64,000 nucleotides of DNA from Streptomyces sp. NBC_01689 (GCF_036250675.1 NZ_CP109592.1:2294001-2358000), one strand, 5' to 3'. Numbered from the stretch's first letter, positions 30,012-39,164 are shown. The notes: a model not told the origin generated them from the sequence alone. Made by a program: numbers and translations.

Positions 30012-31199
30012 TCAGGACCGCTCGACCAGGACCGCGCTGCCCTGGCCGACTCCGACGCACATGGTGGCCAGGCCGCGCCCGGCACCGGTGCGGCGCATCC
30101 GGTGCAGCAGGGTGGTGAGGATACGGGCACCGGAGCATCCGAGGGGGTGCCCCACCGCGATGGCACCGCCGGTCGGGTTGACCCGCTCCGGGTCGATGCC
30201 GAGCCGGTCCACGCAGGCCAGGGCCTGGGCCGCGAACGCCTCGTTGAACTCGGCCTCCTCGAGGTCGCCGACGCTCCAGCCGACCCGCGCCAGCGCCTTC
30301 TGCGTGGCGGGTACCGGGCCGATGCCCATGACGTCCGGGTCGACTCCCGCCGAGGCGCCCGCGACATAACGGCCCAGCGACTCCAGGCCGAGTTCGCGCA
30401 GGGCGTCCTCGCCGACCAGGAGCAGTCCGGCGGCCCCGTCGTTCATGGGCGACGCGTTGCCCGCGGTGACGGTGCCGCCCGGGCGGAACACCGGCTTGAG
30501 CCGGGACAGTTTCTCCAGCGAGGTGTCCTCGCGTACGCATTCGTCGGTGTCGACGATCACGCCGTCGGGGCGCTCCACGGGGAGCAGTTCGGCGTCGAAG
30601 TGGCCGTTCTTCCGGGCGTCCGCGGCGCGTTGGTGGCTGCGCAGCGCGAACGCGTCCTGGCGCTCACGGGAGACGCCGTGGCGGGCGGCGACCTCCTCGG
30701 CCGTCTCCCCCATCGACAGGAGTCCGTGCAGATCCTTCATCGCCGGGTTGACCAGCCGCCAGCCGAGCCGGGTGTCGACGGTCTCGATGCGGTGCGGCAG
30801 TGCCTCGTCGGGGCGGGGCAGGACGAAGGGGGCCCGGCTCATCGACTCGGAGCCGCCCGCGAGCACGATGTCGGCCTCGCCCGCGGCGATCGCCCGGGCG
30901 GCCGTGGTGACGGCTTCGAGGCCCGAGGCGCACAGCCGGTTGACGGTCGCGCCGGGCACGGTCTCGGGCAGGCCCGCGAGGAGGACGGCCATGCGGGCGA
31001 CGTTGCGGTTGTCCTCGCCCGCCTGGTTGGCCGCGCCCCAGTAGACGTCGTCGATCCTGGCGGGGTCGAGCGCGGGCACGTCGGCGAGCAGACCGCGGAT
31101 CACCGTCGCGGCGAGGTCGTCGGGCCGCACCCCGGACAGGGCGCCGCGCAGTTTGCCGATGGGGGTGCGGCGGGCCGCCGCGAAGTGGACAGGACGCAC
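30012..31199 (-). CDS. Acetyl-CoA C-acyltransferase (thiolase)
   Basis: A 395-residue degradative-type thiolase that cleaves 3-oxoacyl-CoA with CoA. The acyl-accepting cysteine is C90 (NRLCASGLEA), the catalytic pair H351 (NPTGGAIAVGHPLGCSG) and C381 (CVGVGQG). Similarity in EDTSLEKLSRLKPVFRPGG and PATQKALARVGW suggests the beta-ketoadipyl-CoA/acetyl-CoA acetyltransferase branch, but the substrate cannot be fixed. GTG 31199 is preferred to 31241 because CAGGAG lies 8 bases before it. An AT-rich region with inverted symmetry just upstream probably holds a regulated promoter. Confidence 0.93.
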   Translation of the reverse strand: MRPVHFAAARRTPIGKLRGALSGVRPDDLAATVIRGLLADVPALDPARIDDVYWGAANQAGEDNRNVARMAVLLAGLPETVPGATVNRLCASGLEAVTTAARAIAAGEADIVLAGGSESMSRAPFVLPRPDEALPHRIETVDTRLGWRLVNPAMKDLHGLLSMGETAEEVAARHGVSRERQDAFALRSHQRAADARKNGHFDAELLPVERPDGVIVDTDECVREDTSLEKLSRLKPVFRPGGTVTAGNASPMNDGAAGLLLVGEDALRELGLESLGRYVAGASAGVDPDVMGIGPVPATQKALARVGWSVGDLEEAEFNEAFAAQALACVDRLGIDPERVNPTGGAIAVGHPLGCSGARILTTLLHRMRRTGAGRGLATMCVGVGQGSAVLVERS

Positions 31200-31235
31200 G
31201 ACTGGACTCCTGACGGACACAGGGCCGACGGGATC

Positions 31236-31275
31236 GGCCATTAATTACCACCGCTAGTTTTTGACTATAGACCGC
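31236..31275 (-). promoter_or_regulatory. Probable promoter/operator of the thiolase gene
   Basis: An unusually AT-rich stretch for this genome (TTAATTACC, CTAGTTTTTGACTATAG) lies 40-75 bases upstream of the thiolase start. It includes an imperfect inverted repeat with TAGT and ACTA arms around a five-base centre. A TetR- or MarR-type operator is possible; no such regulator is adjacent. Confidence 0.4.
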
Positions 31276-31297
31276 CGGACACGGGGTGGGTAGACGA

Positions 31298-31326
31298 ACG
31301 TGGGCCACCCCGGGGGTGGCCCACGT
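31298..31326 (-). terminator. Terminator hairpin after the M4 protease gene
   Basis: A 14-bp perfect inverted repeat (31298-31311 with 31313-31326) lies 41 bases downstream of the protease stop on the minus strand. Confidence 0.65.
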
Positions 31327-31366
31327 CAGTACCGCTTCCGACTCGGCCGGACGGTGCCGGCGCCGG

Positions 31367-33760
31367 TCAGCTGGTGGTGAGGGCGGTGTCGTCGAGGACG
31401 AAGCTGGTTTGGAGGGAGGAGTCCTCGACGCCGTTGAACTTGAGGGTGACGGTGGTGCCGGCGAAGGAGGAGAGGTCGAAGGTCTTCTGGGTGTATCCGG
31501 TGGCCTTGTTGAGGTTGGAGTAGGTGGCGAGGGTGGTGGATCCGGCGGTGACGGTGAGCTTGTCGTAGGCGGTGCTGGTGGTGGTCTCCGCGGTGTCGAT
31601 GTGGAGGTAGAAGGTGAGGCTGGCCTTGCAGCCGGCGGGGATGGTCACGGACTGGGAGAGCGTGTCGGTGTGGGTGGCGCCGTAGCCGTCGAGCCAGGCC
31701 TTGTAGGAGCCGCCGTGGGCGGCTTCACCGCTGTCGGTGGTGATGACACCGGTGGAGGCGGTCCAGGTGGTGTTGCCCGACTCGAAGCCCGGGTTGCCGA
31801 GCAGCTGCGCCGAGGAGCAGGTGCCACCGCCGCCCGAGGACACCGTCCAGGAGAAGGACGCGGTGCCGGTCGCTCCGGTGCTGTCCGTGACGGTGACCGT
31901 GGTGCTGTAGGTGCCCGCCGTGGTCGGGGTGCCGGTGATCGCGCCGGTGGAGCTGTTGATCGACAGGCCGGTCGGCAGCCCGCTCGCGGAGTAGCTCAGC
32001 GAGCCGCCGTTGGTGCTGCTGGCGGAGACCTGCAGACTCACCGCGGTACCGACGGTGGAGGACTGGCTGCCCGGGTTGGTGACGGTCACCCCGTTCGACG
32101 GCGGGGTGACGTGGCTGCCGACGTTGATGCCCGCGAAGGCGTTCGCCACCCCCGCGTACTGGGTGGAGTTGGCGCCGTACAGCGCGGTGGCGGCGTTGAG
32201 CGCGGCGGTACGGGCGGCGGCGTAGTTGGTGCTGGACGTCATGTACGTCGTCAGCGCCTTGTACCAGATCTGCAGGGCTGCGGCCCGGCCGATGCCCGCG
32301 ACGGCGACACCGTCGGACGTGGGGCTGTTGTAGGTGACGCCGTTGATCACCTTGGTGCCGCTGCCCTCGGAAAGCAGGTAGAACATGTGGTTCGCCGGAC
32401 CCGAGGAGTAGTGGACGTCCAGGTTGCCGACGCCGGAGTACCAACTGTCCGCGGAGCCGCCGTCCTTGCTCGGCTTGTCCATGTAACGCAGCGGCGTGCC
32501 GTCGCCGTTGATGTTGATCTTCTCGCCGATGAGGTAGTCACCGGGGTCGGAGGCGTTGTTGGCGTAGAACTCGACGCCGGTGCCGAAGATGTCGGAGGTC
32601 GCCTCGTTCAGGCCGCCGGACTCACCGGTGTAGTTGAGGCCCGCGGTGTTGGAGGTGACGCCGTGGCTCATCTCGTGGCCCGCCACGTCCAGCGAGGTGA
32701 GCGCGTGGGTGCTGCCCGAACCGTCGCCGTACGTCATGCAGAAGCAGCTGTCGTCCCAGAACGCGTTGACGTACGCCGTGCTGTAGTGGACGCGGGAGTA
32801 CGCGGCGACACCGTTGTTCTTGATGCCGCTGCGGTTGAACGTGTTCTTGTAGAAGTCCCAGGTCATCTGGGCGCCGTAGGCGGCGTCGGCGCCGGCGGTC
32901 TGGGTGTTGGACCCGGCACCGGTGCCCCACACGTCGTCGGCGTCGGTCATCAGCGTGCCCGTACCCGACGTGCCGTTGTTGAGGCTGTACGTCTTGTGAC
33001 CGCCGCGCGTGGTGTCGTACAGCTGGTACGTCGACCCGGACAGCGTGGTGTTGAGGGTGACCGTGCCGCTGTACTGGGTGTTGCCGGTACCGGTCTTGAC
33101 GGCCTGGTAGCGGTAGAGCTCCTTGCCGGTGGTGGCGTCGGTGATGACGTGCAACTGGCTCGGGGTGCCGTCGTCCTGGAGTCCGCCGATCACGGTCTCC
33201 CAGGCAAGTTTGGGGGTGCCGCTGCCGGCCCAGATCACCTTGCGGGCGCTGTCGGTGGTGGCCTTCTCGGCGGTGAGGGACTTCGCGGCCTTCAGGGCCT
33301 TGCCCGCGGCCGCCGACTTGCTGAAGGCCGCCGTGGTCGAAGCGACCTTGATGACGTGCTTGTTGTTGAAGGTGCTGCTCACCGTGCCGGCCGCCAGCGA
33401 GGCCGGCGGGGTGTGCACGACCACGTCGCCGCCCAGTACCGGCAGGCCGGCGTAGGTGCGCTCGTAACGGGTGTGCACCGTGCCGTCCTGGTCCTTGACG
33501 ACGTCCCTGACCACCAGCTTCTCCTTGGCACCGAGGCCGAGGGTGCCGGCGGTCGCCGTGGTCCTCTGCGCCGCGCTCTTCAGCAGAGCCGCGTGCTGGG
33601 CCGGGGTGAGCCGGGCCTCCAGTCCTCCGCTGCGCAACGGGCTGGGGTGGGGGGCGGCGGGCTTGGCGACCGCCGGAACCGTCTGTATGCCGACGGCCAG
33701 CAACGCGGCGGTGGCCGCGAGTGCTCCGGCTGCGGCCGCCTGACGGGGAATTCGTCTCAC
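31367..33760 (-). CDS. Secreted M4-family (thermolysin-like) metalloprotease with C-terminal accessory domains
   Basis: A 797-residue pre-pro-enzyme. Order: signal peptide (about 1-33), FTP and PepSY propeptide (about 40-220), M4 catalytic domain (about 225-530) with zinc site HEMSH (362-366) and third ligand E386 in GLNEATSD, a putative Ig-like He_PIG domain (about 540-630; LPTGLSINSSTGAITGTPT), and a C-terminal beta-sandwich domain (about 640-797; NPGFESG, WLDGYG, FVLDDTAL). It should be an extracellular neutral endopeptidase; the tail domains probably bind substrate. The frame is open to 34111, but GTG 33760 has AGGAG five bases upstream and directly begins the signal peptide. Confidence 0.95.
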   Translation of the reverse strand: MRRIPRQAAAAGALAATAALLAVGIQTVPAVAKPAAPHPSPLRSGGLEARLTPAQHAALLKSAAQRTTATAGTLGLGAKEKLVVRDVVKDQDGTVHTRYERTYAGLPVLGGDVVVHTPPASLAAGTVSSTFNNKHVIKVASTTAAFSKSAAAGKALKAAKSLTAEKATTDSARKVIWAGSGTPKLAWETVIGGLQDDGTPSQLHVITDATTGKELYRYQAVKTGTGNTQYSGTVTLNTTLSGSTYQLYDTTRGGHKTYSLNNGTSGTGTLMTDADDVWGTGAGSNTQTAGADAAYGAQMTWDFYKNTFNRSGIKNNGVAAYSRVHYSTAYVNAFWDDSCFCMTYGDGSGSTHALTSLDVAGHEMSHGVTSNTAGLNYTGESGGLNEATSDIFGTGVEFYANNASDPGDYLIGEKININGDGTPLRYMDKPSKDGGSADSWYSGVGNLDVHYSSGPANHMFYLLSEGSGTKVINGVTYNSPTSDGVAVAGIGRAAALQIWYKALTTYMTSSTNYAAARTAALNAATALYGANSTQYAGVANAFAGINVGSHVTPPSNGVTVTNPGSQSSTVGTAVSLQVSASSTNGGSLSYSASGLPTGLSINSSTGAITGTPTTAGTYSTTVTVTDSTGATGTASFSWTVSSGGGGTCSSAQLLGNPGFESGNTTWTASTGVITTDSGEAAHGGSYKAWLDGYGATHTDTLSQSVTIPAGCKASLTFYLHIDTAETTTSTAYDKLTVTAGSTTLATYSNLNKATGYTQKTFDLSSFAGTTVTLKFNGVEDSSLQTSFVLDDTALTTS

Positions 33761-35023
33761 TCGTACTCCTACTGCTGCGGTCGCGGGGACGACCGGTGAC
33801 AGCCCGGACAGACGGGATGTGCTGCCCGGGACGAGCTGAGCAGTGCGGTGCGGGGCCCCTGCGCAGGCCGTGGGGGCCTGTCCGGCAGGTGGAGGAAGAA
33901 TGGCAGCTTGACGCATCCATGTCATGCATCGCCGGGGCATTCGAGGGTTAACCCTCGGCGGGACCGTCCGACGCGGGCGCCCGGGCCGCGCGCGGCCCGG
34001 GCGGAACGGCCACGGAGACCGCACGGAACGGATCCCGCGGCCCTGCGGCACCCGGACGAGACGAGCGGGGCGGCCGGGGCGGGGGCACGGCCCCGACGGC
34101 CGCACGGGCACACGGCCCCGATGACCGCACGGCCCCGACGGTCACACGGTCCAGACGGGCACATCGCCCCGACGGCCATGAGGCGGCACGGCCCGGACAG
34201 GAGCACGGCCCGGACGGGCACACAGCCCTGACGGCGGCACGGCCCCGACGGCCGCACGGCCAGGACGGCGGCACACCCCCGACGGGCACACGGCCCGGAC
34301 GGCCACACGCCCCGGCCGAGCACACGGCTCGGACGGCCGCGCGGCCCGGATGGCGGCGCGGCCCGGACGGGCGGAGGATGGACGCGAAGGGCGGCGCACG
34401 GCCGGACCGGCCGGTACCGCCACGATGGAGGTCGTCACGGTCGGCCCGCCCGACGAGCGATGTGTTCGCGCCCGGGGTGTGCCCGTATCCGACCACCTCA
34501 CCGGCCGTGAACCGGCCGTGGGAGCCCGTGAACCGGGCCCGCGCCGGTCCGATCCCGCCCGAACCGGTCGCGGGAGCCGGGAGCCCCGGAGCCGCCGGAA
34601 TCCACCGCGCCGGGCCTGCCGTCCGACAGGGGCGCGCACCCGTGCGGATCAGGGCGCCGGGAGCGGGCCGGGTCCTTCGACCCCTCGTTCACCGGCCCGG
34701 TACTCCACCGTCCGCTCTGCCACCCGCCCGCCCACTCGTTTCACCCATCTGCCCGTCCGCCGCCGCGCGTTGCCGGGGGCCACCGCCACCGGCGTTCCGC
34801 GGCACCCGAATTCACCCGAGGCATGACGACGGAATATGCGAACGCGGAACGGGGTAACTCCGAAGAGCACGGCGACGCACCGGGCCGTGCCGGCCGGGGG
34901 AGATCTCCTTTCCCGGCAGTTCCCCTGAGGCACACGCCCGTTCCTCCAGGGCTGGGGCAGATGACTCCGCGGCGCCCGAGCCGGGCGGCGTGGAAGCCGG
35001 TCGTACGAGTCCAAGGAGGCGCA
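33761..35023. other. Long intergenic region containing a minisatellite
   Basis: About 1.26 kb with no recognisable protein gene before the 35-residue peptide gene. Bases 33761-33960 should contain the protease promoter. From 34086 to 34372 lies a 17-bp tandem array, listed separately. Between 34380 and 34800 only Arg/Pro-rich shadow frames are seen. The last 200 bases are less GC-rich and probably include the promoter of the peptide gene. Confidence 0.5.
34086..34372. repeat. 17-bp tandem repeat array (about 16 degenerate copies)
   Basis: A unit close to RCACGGCCCCGACGGSC is repeated head to tail about sixteen times, mostly at exact 17-base spacing, with one or two irregular units near 34180. 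Copies differ at one to four positions. A 17-base period cannot keep one reading frame, so it is unlikely to encode protein. Confidence 0.8.
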
Positions 35024-35131
35024 ATGAACCGCCAGATCCGTATTCGTACCAGCCGCCGCACCACCACCGGACGTGACGTCAGGATGGAGATCGACCGGCG
35101 GACGCCTTCGGGGCGGATCCTCCCCTACTGA
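35024..35131 (+). CDS. Small basic peptide (35 residues), function unknown
   Basis: A short gene with an excellent ribosome-binding site: AAGGAGG ends four bases before ATG 35024. The peptide begins MNRQIRIRTSRRTTTGRD and ends RTPSGRILPY. It has ten arginines, no cysteine and no hydrophobic helix, so it is neither a membrane peptide nor a lanthipeptide-like core. A nucleic-acid-binding peptide, a small regulator or a precursor peptide are all conceivable. No modifying enzyme is adjacent. Support comes mainly from the ribosome-binding site. Confidence 0.5.
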   Translation: MNRQIRIRTSRRTTTGRDVRMEIDRRTPSGRILPY

Positions 35132-35192
35132 TGCCGACTCCCCCTGTCGAGGGGCCTGTTCGGACGCGGGACGCGGAACGTGGCGGCGCGGG

Positions 35193-35957
35193 TCAGCTCG
35201 CGGTGCGGCGGATGCGTCCCGCGTAGCGTTCCTCCAGCACCAGGTTGCCCTCGAAGCCTCCGGGCACGTTGGCCGACACATAGACCGGCGGCGTGACACC
35301 CTCGGCCAGCAGGAGCGCGGCGGTCTCCGCGACCGCCATCTGCACGAGCATCACCCCGGTCAGCGTGGACAGAGCGCAGACGGCTCCCCCGCCGGGCAGT
35401 TCGAGCAGCGCGTCGCCGCGCGGCGCGGCGTTGTCCAGGACGACGTCGGCCAGATCGGCGAGTTTGTGTCCGCCCGGATGCGCGGCGGGCACCGCCCGTG
35501 TGTGGGCCAGCGAGGTGACGGCCAGGACACGGTGCCCCCGCTCCTTGGCGTGCAGGGCCATCTCCACGACCACGTTGTTGACGCCCGAGTTGGAGACGAT
35601 GACGAAGAGGTCCTCGGGCCGCGGCTCCACGAGACCGTAGATCCGGGCGGCGACCCCGGACCTGCGCTCCAGCAGCGGGTCGGCCAGGACGTCCGGCCGC
35701 TCCCCGCCGTACAGCACCAGGTCGGCGATGCTCAGCCGGTTCGTGGGCACCAACCCACCGGCGCGGCCCGCGATTTCGAGCACCAGGGCCTGGGAGTGCC
35801 CGGTACCGAAAGCCTGGACGACACCCCCCGCCCGCACGCAGTCCGCGATCAGCGCGGCGGCACGCCGGACGTCGTCACGGGCGGACGTGGTGATGCCGTC
35901 GAGGACGGTACGGCTCTCGCGCGCGAAGCTGTCGGCGCTGACGGATCCTGCGGACAC
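35193..35957 (-). CDS. SIS-domain sugar-phosphate isomerase-like protein
   Basis: A 254-residue SIS-domain protein of the type annotated as phosphosugar-binding protein. The core motifs are VVQAFGTGHSQALVLEIAGRAGG and LFVIVSNSGVNNVVVEMALHAKERG, the classical S-x-S-G phosphosugar loop. It probably binds or isomerises an amino-sugar phosphate in the cytosol. GTG 35957 follows GGGGAGTG; the frame extends to 35990. It is divergent from an RpiR-type regulator and close to a BadF/BadG-type kinase, a grouping typical of N-acetylglucosamine or N-acetylmuramate use. Confidence 0.85.
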   Translation of the reverse strand: MSAGSVSADSFARESRTVLDGITTSARDDVRRAAALIADCVRAGGVVQAFGTGHSQALVLEIAGRAGGLVPTNRLSIADLVLYGGERPDVLADPLLERRSGVAARIYGLVEPRPEDLFVIVSNSGVNNVVVEMALHAKERGHRVLAVTSLAHTRAVPAAHPGGHKLADLADVVLDNAAPRGDALLELPGGGAVCALSTLTGVMLVQMAVAETAALLLAEGVTPPVYVSANVPGGFEGNLVLEERYAGRIRRTAS

Positions 35958-35990
35958 GTGACACTCCCCACCGGTGGATCGAACCACCAC

Positions 35991-36015
35991 TTCATGCGTG
36001 CTTTCATGAATGACT
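35991..36015. promoter_or_regulatory. TTCATG half-sites between the SIS gene and the RpiR regulator
   Basis: TTCATG occurs at 35991 and again at 36003, 12 bases apart; the second is part of the perfect palindrome TTCATGAA (36003-36010). The location between a sugar-isomerase gene and its divergent RpiR-type regulator makes an operator plausible, but it is not proven. Confidence 0.35.
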
Positions 36016-36149
36016 CAACCATACCCTTCCTCCGGTCCCGTGATTCAAGCTGTCGGACGGACGATGGCTGATACATTCACGTGCGTTCGCGCCCCGGGCA
36101 TCCCCCCGGCGGCCAGGACGTACGCGGAGCCGAGGAGATCGGGTAGGAC

Positions 36150-37061
36150 ATGGAACGGACCGGTGCCGGCAGCGGGCTTCCCCCGGTGGATGTCACCGCG
36201 CTGATCCGCACCGAACTGCCGCGGCTGACCGGCTCCCTGCGGAAGGTCGGCGAGCTCGTCCTCGCGGACCCGGCCGCCGTCACCCACTGCTCGGCCGCCG
36301 AACTCGGCCGCCGCACCGGCACCTCGCAGGCGACCGTCACCCGGTTCTGCCGAGCCGTGGGCCTCGACTCCTACCAGCACCTGCTGATCGCGCTGGCCCA
36401 GGAGCGCGGCCGGGGCGAGGTCTCGGACTGGGGGACCGCCGAGATCGGCTCGGACATCTCCCCCGACGACGGTCTCGAACGGGTCGTCGCCGTGGTCGGC
36501 AGCGCGGACCTGCGCGCGGTCCAGCAGACCATCGACCGGATCGACCTCGACGCGCTGGAGCGCGCGGCCCAGGCCGTGGCGCGCGCACGCCGCGTCGACG
36601 TGTACGGCGTCGGCGGCAGCGGCGCGGTGGCCCTGGAGACCGAGGTCCGGCTCTTCCGCATCGGCTGCGCGGTGCGCGGCTGGACCGAGGTGCACGCCGC
36701 GGCCACCTCCGCGGCCCTGCTCACCCCGGCCGACGTCGCCATCGGCATCTCCCACTCCGGGTCGACCCGCGAGACCATCGAGCCCTTCGAACTCGCCAGG
36801 GAGCGCGGCGCCACCACCGTGGCACTCACCGCGGACCCGCGCTCGCCGCTCGCCCGCGCCGCCGATGTCCGGCTGGTCTCCGCCTCGTCCGAGACCAGCT
36901 TCCGCACCGGAAGCATCGGCGCCCGTCACTCCGTCCTGGTGCTCATCGACTGCCTGTACGTACGGGTCGCGCAGCTGTCGTACGCGCGGGCCAGTGCCTC
37001 ACTGACCCTGACCGGTCACATCGCCGGGCAGCACGCGGTCCCGTCCCGTCGCACCCGCTGA
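36150..37061 (+). CDS. RpiR/MurR-family transcriptional regulator
   Basis: A 303-residue regulator with an N-terminal helix-turn-helix (about 15-85; LRKVGELVLADPAAVTHCSAAELGRRTGTSQATVTRFCRAVG) and a C-terminal SIS effector domain (about 135-270; VYGVGGSGAVALETEVRLFRIG, ISHSGSTRETIE). It likely senses a sugar phosphate and controls the divergent SIS gene and perhaps the nearby kinase. GAGGAG and TAGGA lie upstream of ATG 36150. Confidence 0.93.
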   Translation: MERTGAGSGLPPVDVTALIRTELPRLTGSLRKVGELVLADPAAVTHCSAAELGRRTGTSQATVTRFCRAVGLDSYQHLLIALAQERGRGEVSDWGTAEIGSDISPDDGLERVVAVVGSADLRAVQQTIDRIDLDALERAAQAVARARRVDVYGVGGSGAVALETEVRLFRIGCAVRGWTEVHAAATSAALLTPADVAIGISHSGSTRETIEPFELARERGATTVALTADPRSPLARAADVRLVSASSETSFRTGSIGARHSVLVLIDCLYVRVAQLSYARASASLTLTGHIAGQHAVPSRRTR

Positions 37062-37167
37062 GCACTCCGGCGCCACGGCTGCCGCCGGACGCCGACCGCA
37101 CACCGGACCGCAGACCGCCCCCTCGCCGGGGGACCGTGCAGGCTCCGCCGGACAGCCGGACAGCCGG

Positions 37168-38391
37168 TCAGGACGTCCCGGCGGCGTGCGACGGGGAGCC
37201 GTGGCCGAGCCGGGCCAGCGCCACCGCTCCCCGGCAGCCGTCCGCCACCCGGTCGACCGTCAGTCCCAGTCCCTCCAGCCGCCTCGTCAGGGGTGCGGCC
37301 AGCGGACCGTCCGGGCCGAGCAACCCGCCGGTGACGACGATCCGTTCACCCGGCCGGGGGTCCAACGCGCGCACCGCCGCCGTCAGATGGTCCACCGCCT
37401 CGCGCAGGATCGCCGTCGCGACCGGGTCCTTCCGCCGCGCCGCCTCGGCCACCAGCGGGGCGAGCCGGGCGAGCGCGACGGGCGGCTGCGCCATCACGGT
37501 GGGCAGCAGCCTCGTGCGGAAGGCCTCACGCCGCGCCCGGGACCAGCGCGATGCGCCGGCCGCCCCCCGCCCGGGCCCGTACCGCCGGGGCGCGCCGGCT
37601 CCCCCGGCTCCTTCCACCGCTCCCGCTCCTCCCCCATCGACCCCATCGGTCTCATGGGCCTCATAGACGCCATCGACACCCTCGGCACCCTCCAGGAGAT
37701 CGGCGGGCAGCCCCAGGGCCAGCCCGACCGACCGGGCCAGCGTCGTCGGGTCGCCGCGCCCGTCCGCCATGCGCAGGGCCGCGCGCACCGCGCCGCGCCC
37801 GATCCAGAACCCGCTGCCCTCGTCACCGAGCAGCCAGCCGTCTCCGTCCACACTGACCGTGCAGCGACGGCCGCTGATCCGGGTCGCGGCCGCTCCGGTG
37901 CCGGCCACCAGGGCCAGCCCGTCGGCGGGCGTTCCGGGCGCGGACGCGAAGGCCGCCTCGATGTCGCTGCTCACCCCGACCGTCCGTGGTGCGACGCCGA
38001 GCCGCCGCTGCGCCTCGGCCAGGGCGGCGAGGGCGTTCAGCCGCCCCGGGTCACGGTCGGAGAAGCCCGGGAGATCCGGAGGGCCGGAGAGCTCCGAGGG
38101 GTCCGCGGAGCCCTCGTCCGAGGAGCCCGCGGCCGGGGGGCCGCTCGCGGCGCCCGCGAATCCGCCCACCACGGCCACGACACGGTCACGGTCCCGCTCC
38201 GGTACCGCCCGGCCGATGGCCTCGGCCAGGTGGTCGGTGAGCTGCGACAGCGGAACCGTCAGGGCGTTGCCGGGTCCCGCGGCGGCCTCGCCCAGGGTGC
38301 GTCCGGTCGCGGCGGACGCCAGAACGGCGCGGATGCGGGTGCCTCCGGCGTCCAGGCCGACCACGAGATCCTGGTTCGATTCATTACTCAT
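37168..38391 (-). CDS. BadF/BadG-type N-acetylglucosamine kinase-like protein
   Basis: A 407-residue ASKHA-fold kinase of the BadF/BadG/BcrA/BcrD family, which includes N-acetylglucosamine kinases. The ATP-binding phosphate-1 motif VGLDAGGTRIRAVLA is at 10-24, and LVAGTGAAATRIS, WLLGDEGSGFWIGRGAVRAAL and IVVTGGLLG follow. A low-complexity insertion (GVDGGGAGAVEGAGGAG, about 245-290) is unusual and may be a recent expansion. Start ATG 38391 (MSNES) is preferred over 38415. Together with the SIS protein and RpiR regulator it suggests phosphorylation and use of an amino sugar released from peptidoglycan or chitin. Confidence 0.85.
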   Translation of the reverse strand: MSNESNQDLVVGLDAGGTRIRAVLASAATGRTLGEAAAGPGNALTVPLSQLTDHLAEAIGRAVPERDRDRVVAVVGGFAGAASGPPAAGSSDEGSADPSELSGPPDLPGFSDRDPGRLNALAALAEAQRRLGVAPRTVGVSSDIEAAFASAPGTPADGLALVAGTGAAATRISGRRCTVSVDGDGWLLGDEGSGFWIGRGAVRAALRMADGRGDPTTLARSVGLALGLPADLLEGAEGVDGVYEAHETDGVDGGGAGAVEGAGGAGAPRRYGPGRGAAGASRWSRARREAFRTRLLPTVMAQPPVALARLAPLVAEAARRKDPVATAILREAVDHLTAAVRALDPRPGERIVVTGGLLGPDGPLAAPLTRRLEGLGLTVDRVADGCRGAVALARLGHGSPSHAAGTS

Positions 38392-38543
38392 CGGCGCCCA
38401 TGGTGGTTGATGCATTCACCCAGGACAAGACCAGCGCATCCTCGGTTCCGCGGGCGGGCGCGCCTCGGCCGACGGGACGCCGTCGCCCGTGTCGAGTCGA
38501 GCGACACCCGCACATCCGGAGGGGTTGAAAGTATGATCAGCCA

Positions 38544-39080
38544 ATGTCTGACATGACCGAGACCACGCCCGGCTGGCTGTCCCCCGACGAGCTCGAGATG
38601 GCGCGGGCCCGTATGCCGATCCTGTACGTCGAGGCCGTTCCGGTGCGCGTCGACGACAACGGCGAAGTCACCAGCATCGGACTGCTGCTGCGCATCGGGC
38701 CGGACGGGACCGTCAGCCGCACGCTCGTCTCCGGCCGCGTGCTGCACCACGAGCGGGTCCGTGACGCCCTGCTGCGTCATCTGGAGAAGGACCTCGGGCC
38801 GGTGGCGCTGCCCCGCATCCCCACCTCCCTGCAGCCCTTCACCGTCGCCGAGTACTTCCCGACGCAGGGGATCACGCCCTTCCACGACCCGCGCCAGCAC
38901 GCGGTGTCACTGGCCTACATCGTGCCGGTGACCGGTGACTGCCGTCCCCGGCAGGACGCCCTCGACCTGGTCTGGTTCAGCCCGGAGGAGGCGTCGACGT
39001 CCGTCGTCCTCAACGAGATGCCGGGCGGTCACGGCGCTCTCCTCAAACAGGCCCTGGCCCATGTGGGCCGCCTGTCCTGA
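38544..39080 (+). CDS. NUDIX-like DUF4916 protein
   Basis: A 178-residue protein of the DUF4916 group, related to NUDIX hydrolases: ILYVEAVPVRVDDNGEVTSIGLLLRIG at 26-52, a degenerate NUDIX-box region (SGRVLHHERVRDALLRHLEKDLG, about 62-84), and LDLVWFSPEEAS near the end. The canonical GX5EX7REUXEEXGU is not intact, so hydrolysis of a nucleoside diphosphate derivative is only a possibility. It is divergent from the kinase gene across a 152-base promoter region and ends at a strong terminator. Confidence 0.82.
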   Translation: MSDMTETTPGWLSPDELEMARARMPILYVEAVPVRVDDNGEVTSIGLLLRIGPDGTVSRTLVSGRVLHHERVRDALLRHLEKDLGPVALPRIPTSLQPFTVAEYFPTQGITPFHDPRQHAVSLAYIVPVTGDCRPRQDALDLVWFSPEEASTSVVLNEMPGGHGALLKQALAHVGRLS

Positions 39081-39096
39081 ACCCGTCGGAGGCACC

Positions 39097-39124
39097 CCGG
39101 CCGGGTCGGCACCGACCCGGCCGG
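39097..39124. terminator. Bidirectional terminator between the NUDIX-like and glyoxalase genes
   Basis: A 13-bp perfect inverted repeat (39097-39109 with 39112-39124) lies between two convergent genes, 16 bases after one stop and 40 bases after the other. Confidence 0.75.
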
Positions 39125-39164
39125 CCCCGGCACGACCGGGGTCGCGCGGCCGGAGCAGGCCCGG

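Noticed and set aside
31367..34111. A 914-residue start for the M4 protease
   Set aside because: The extra 117 residues are Arg/Pro-rich and would bury the signal peptide. GTG 33760 has a proper ribosome-binding site.
34086..34372. Possible CRISPR array or repeat protein
   Set aside because: 17-bp units are too short and contiguous for CRISPR, and the period is not a multiple of three.
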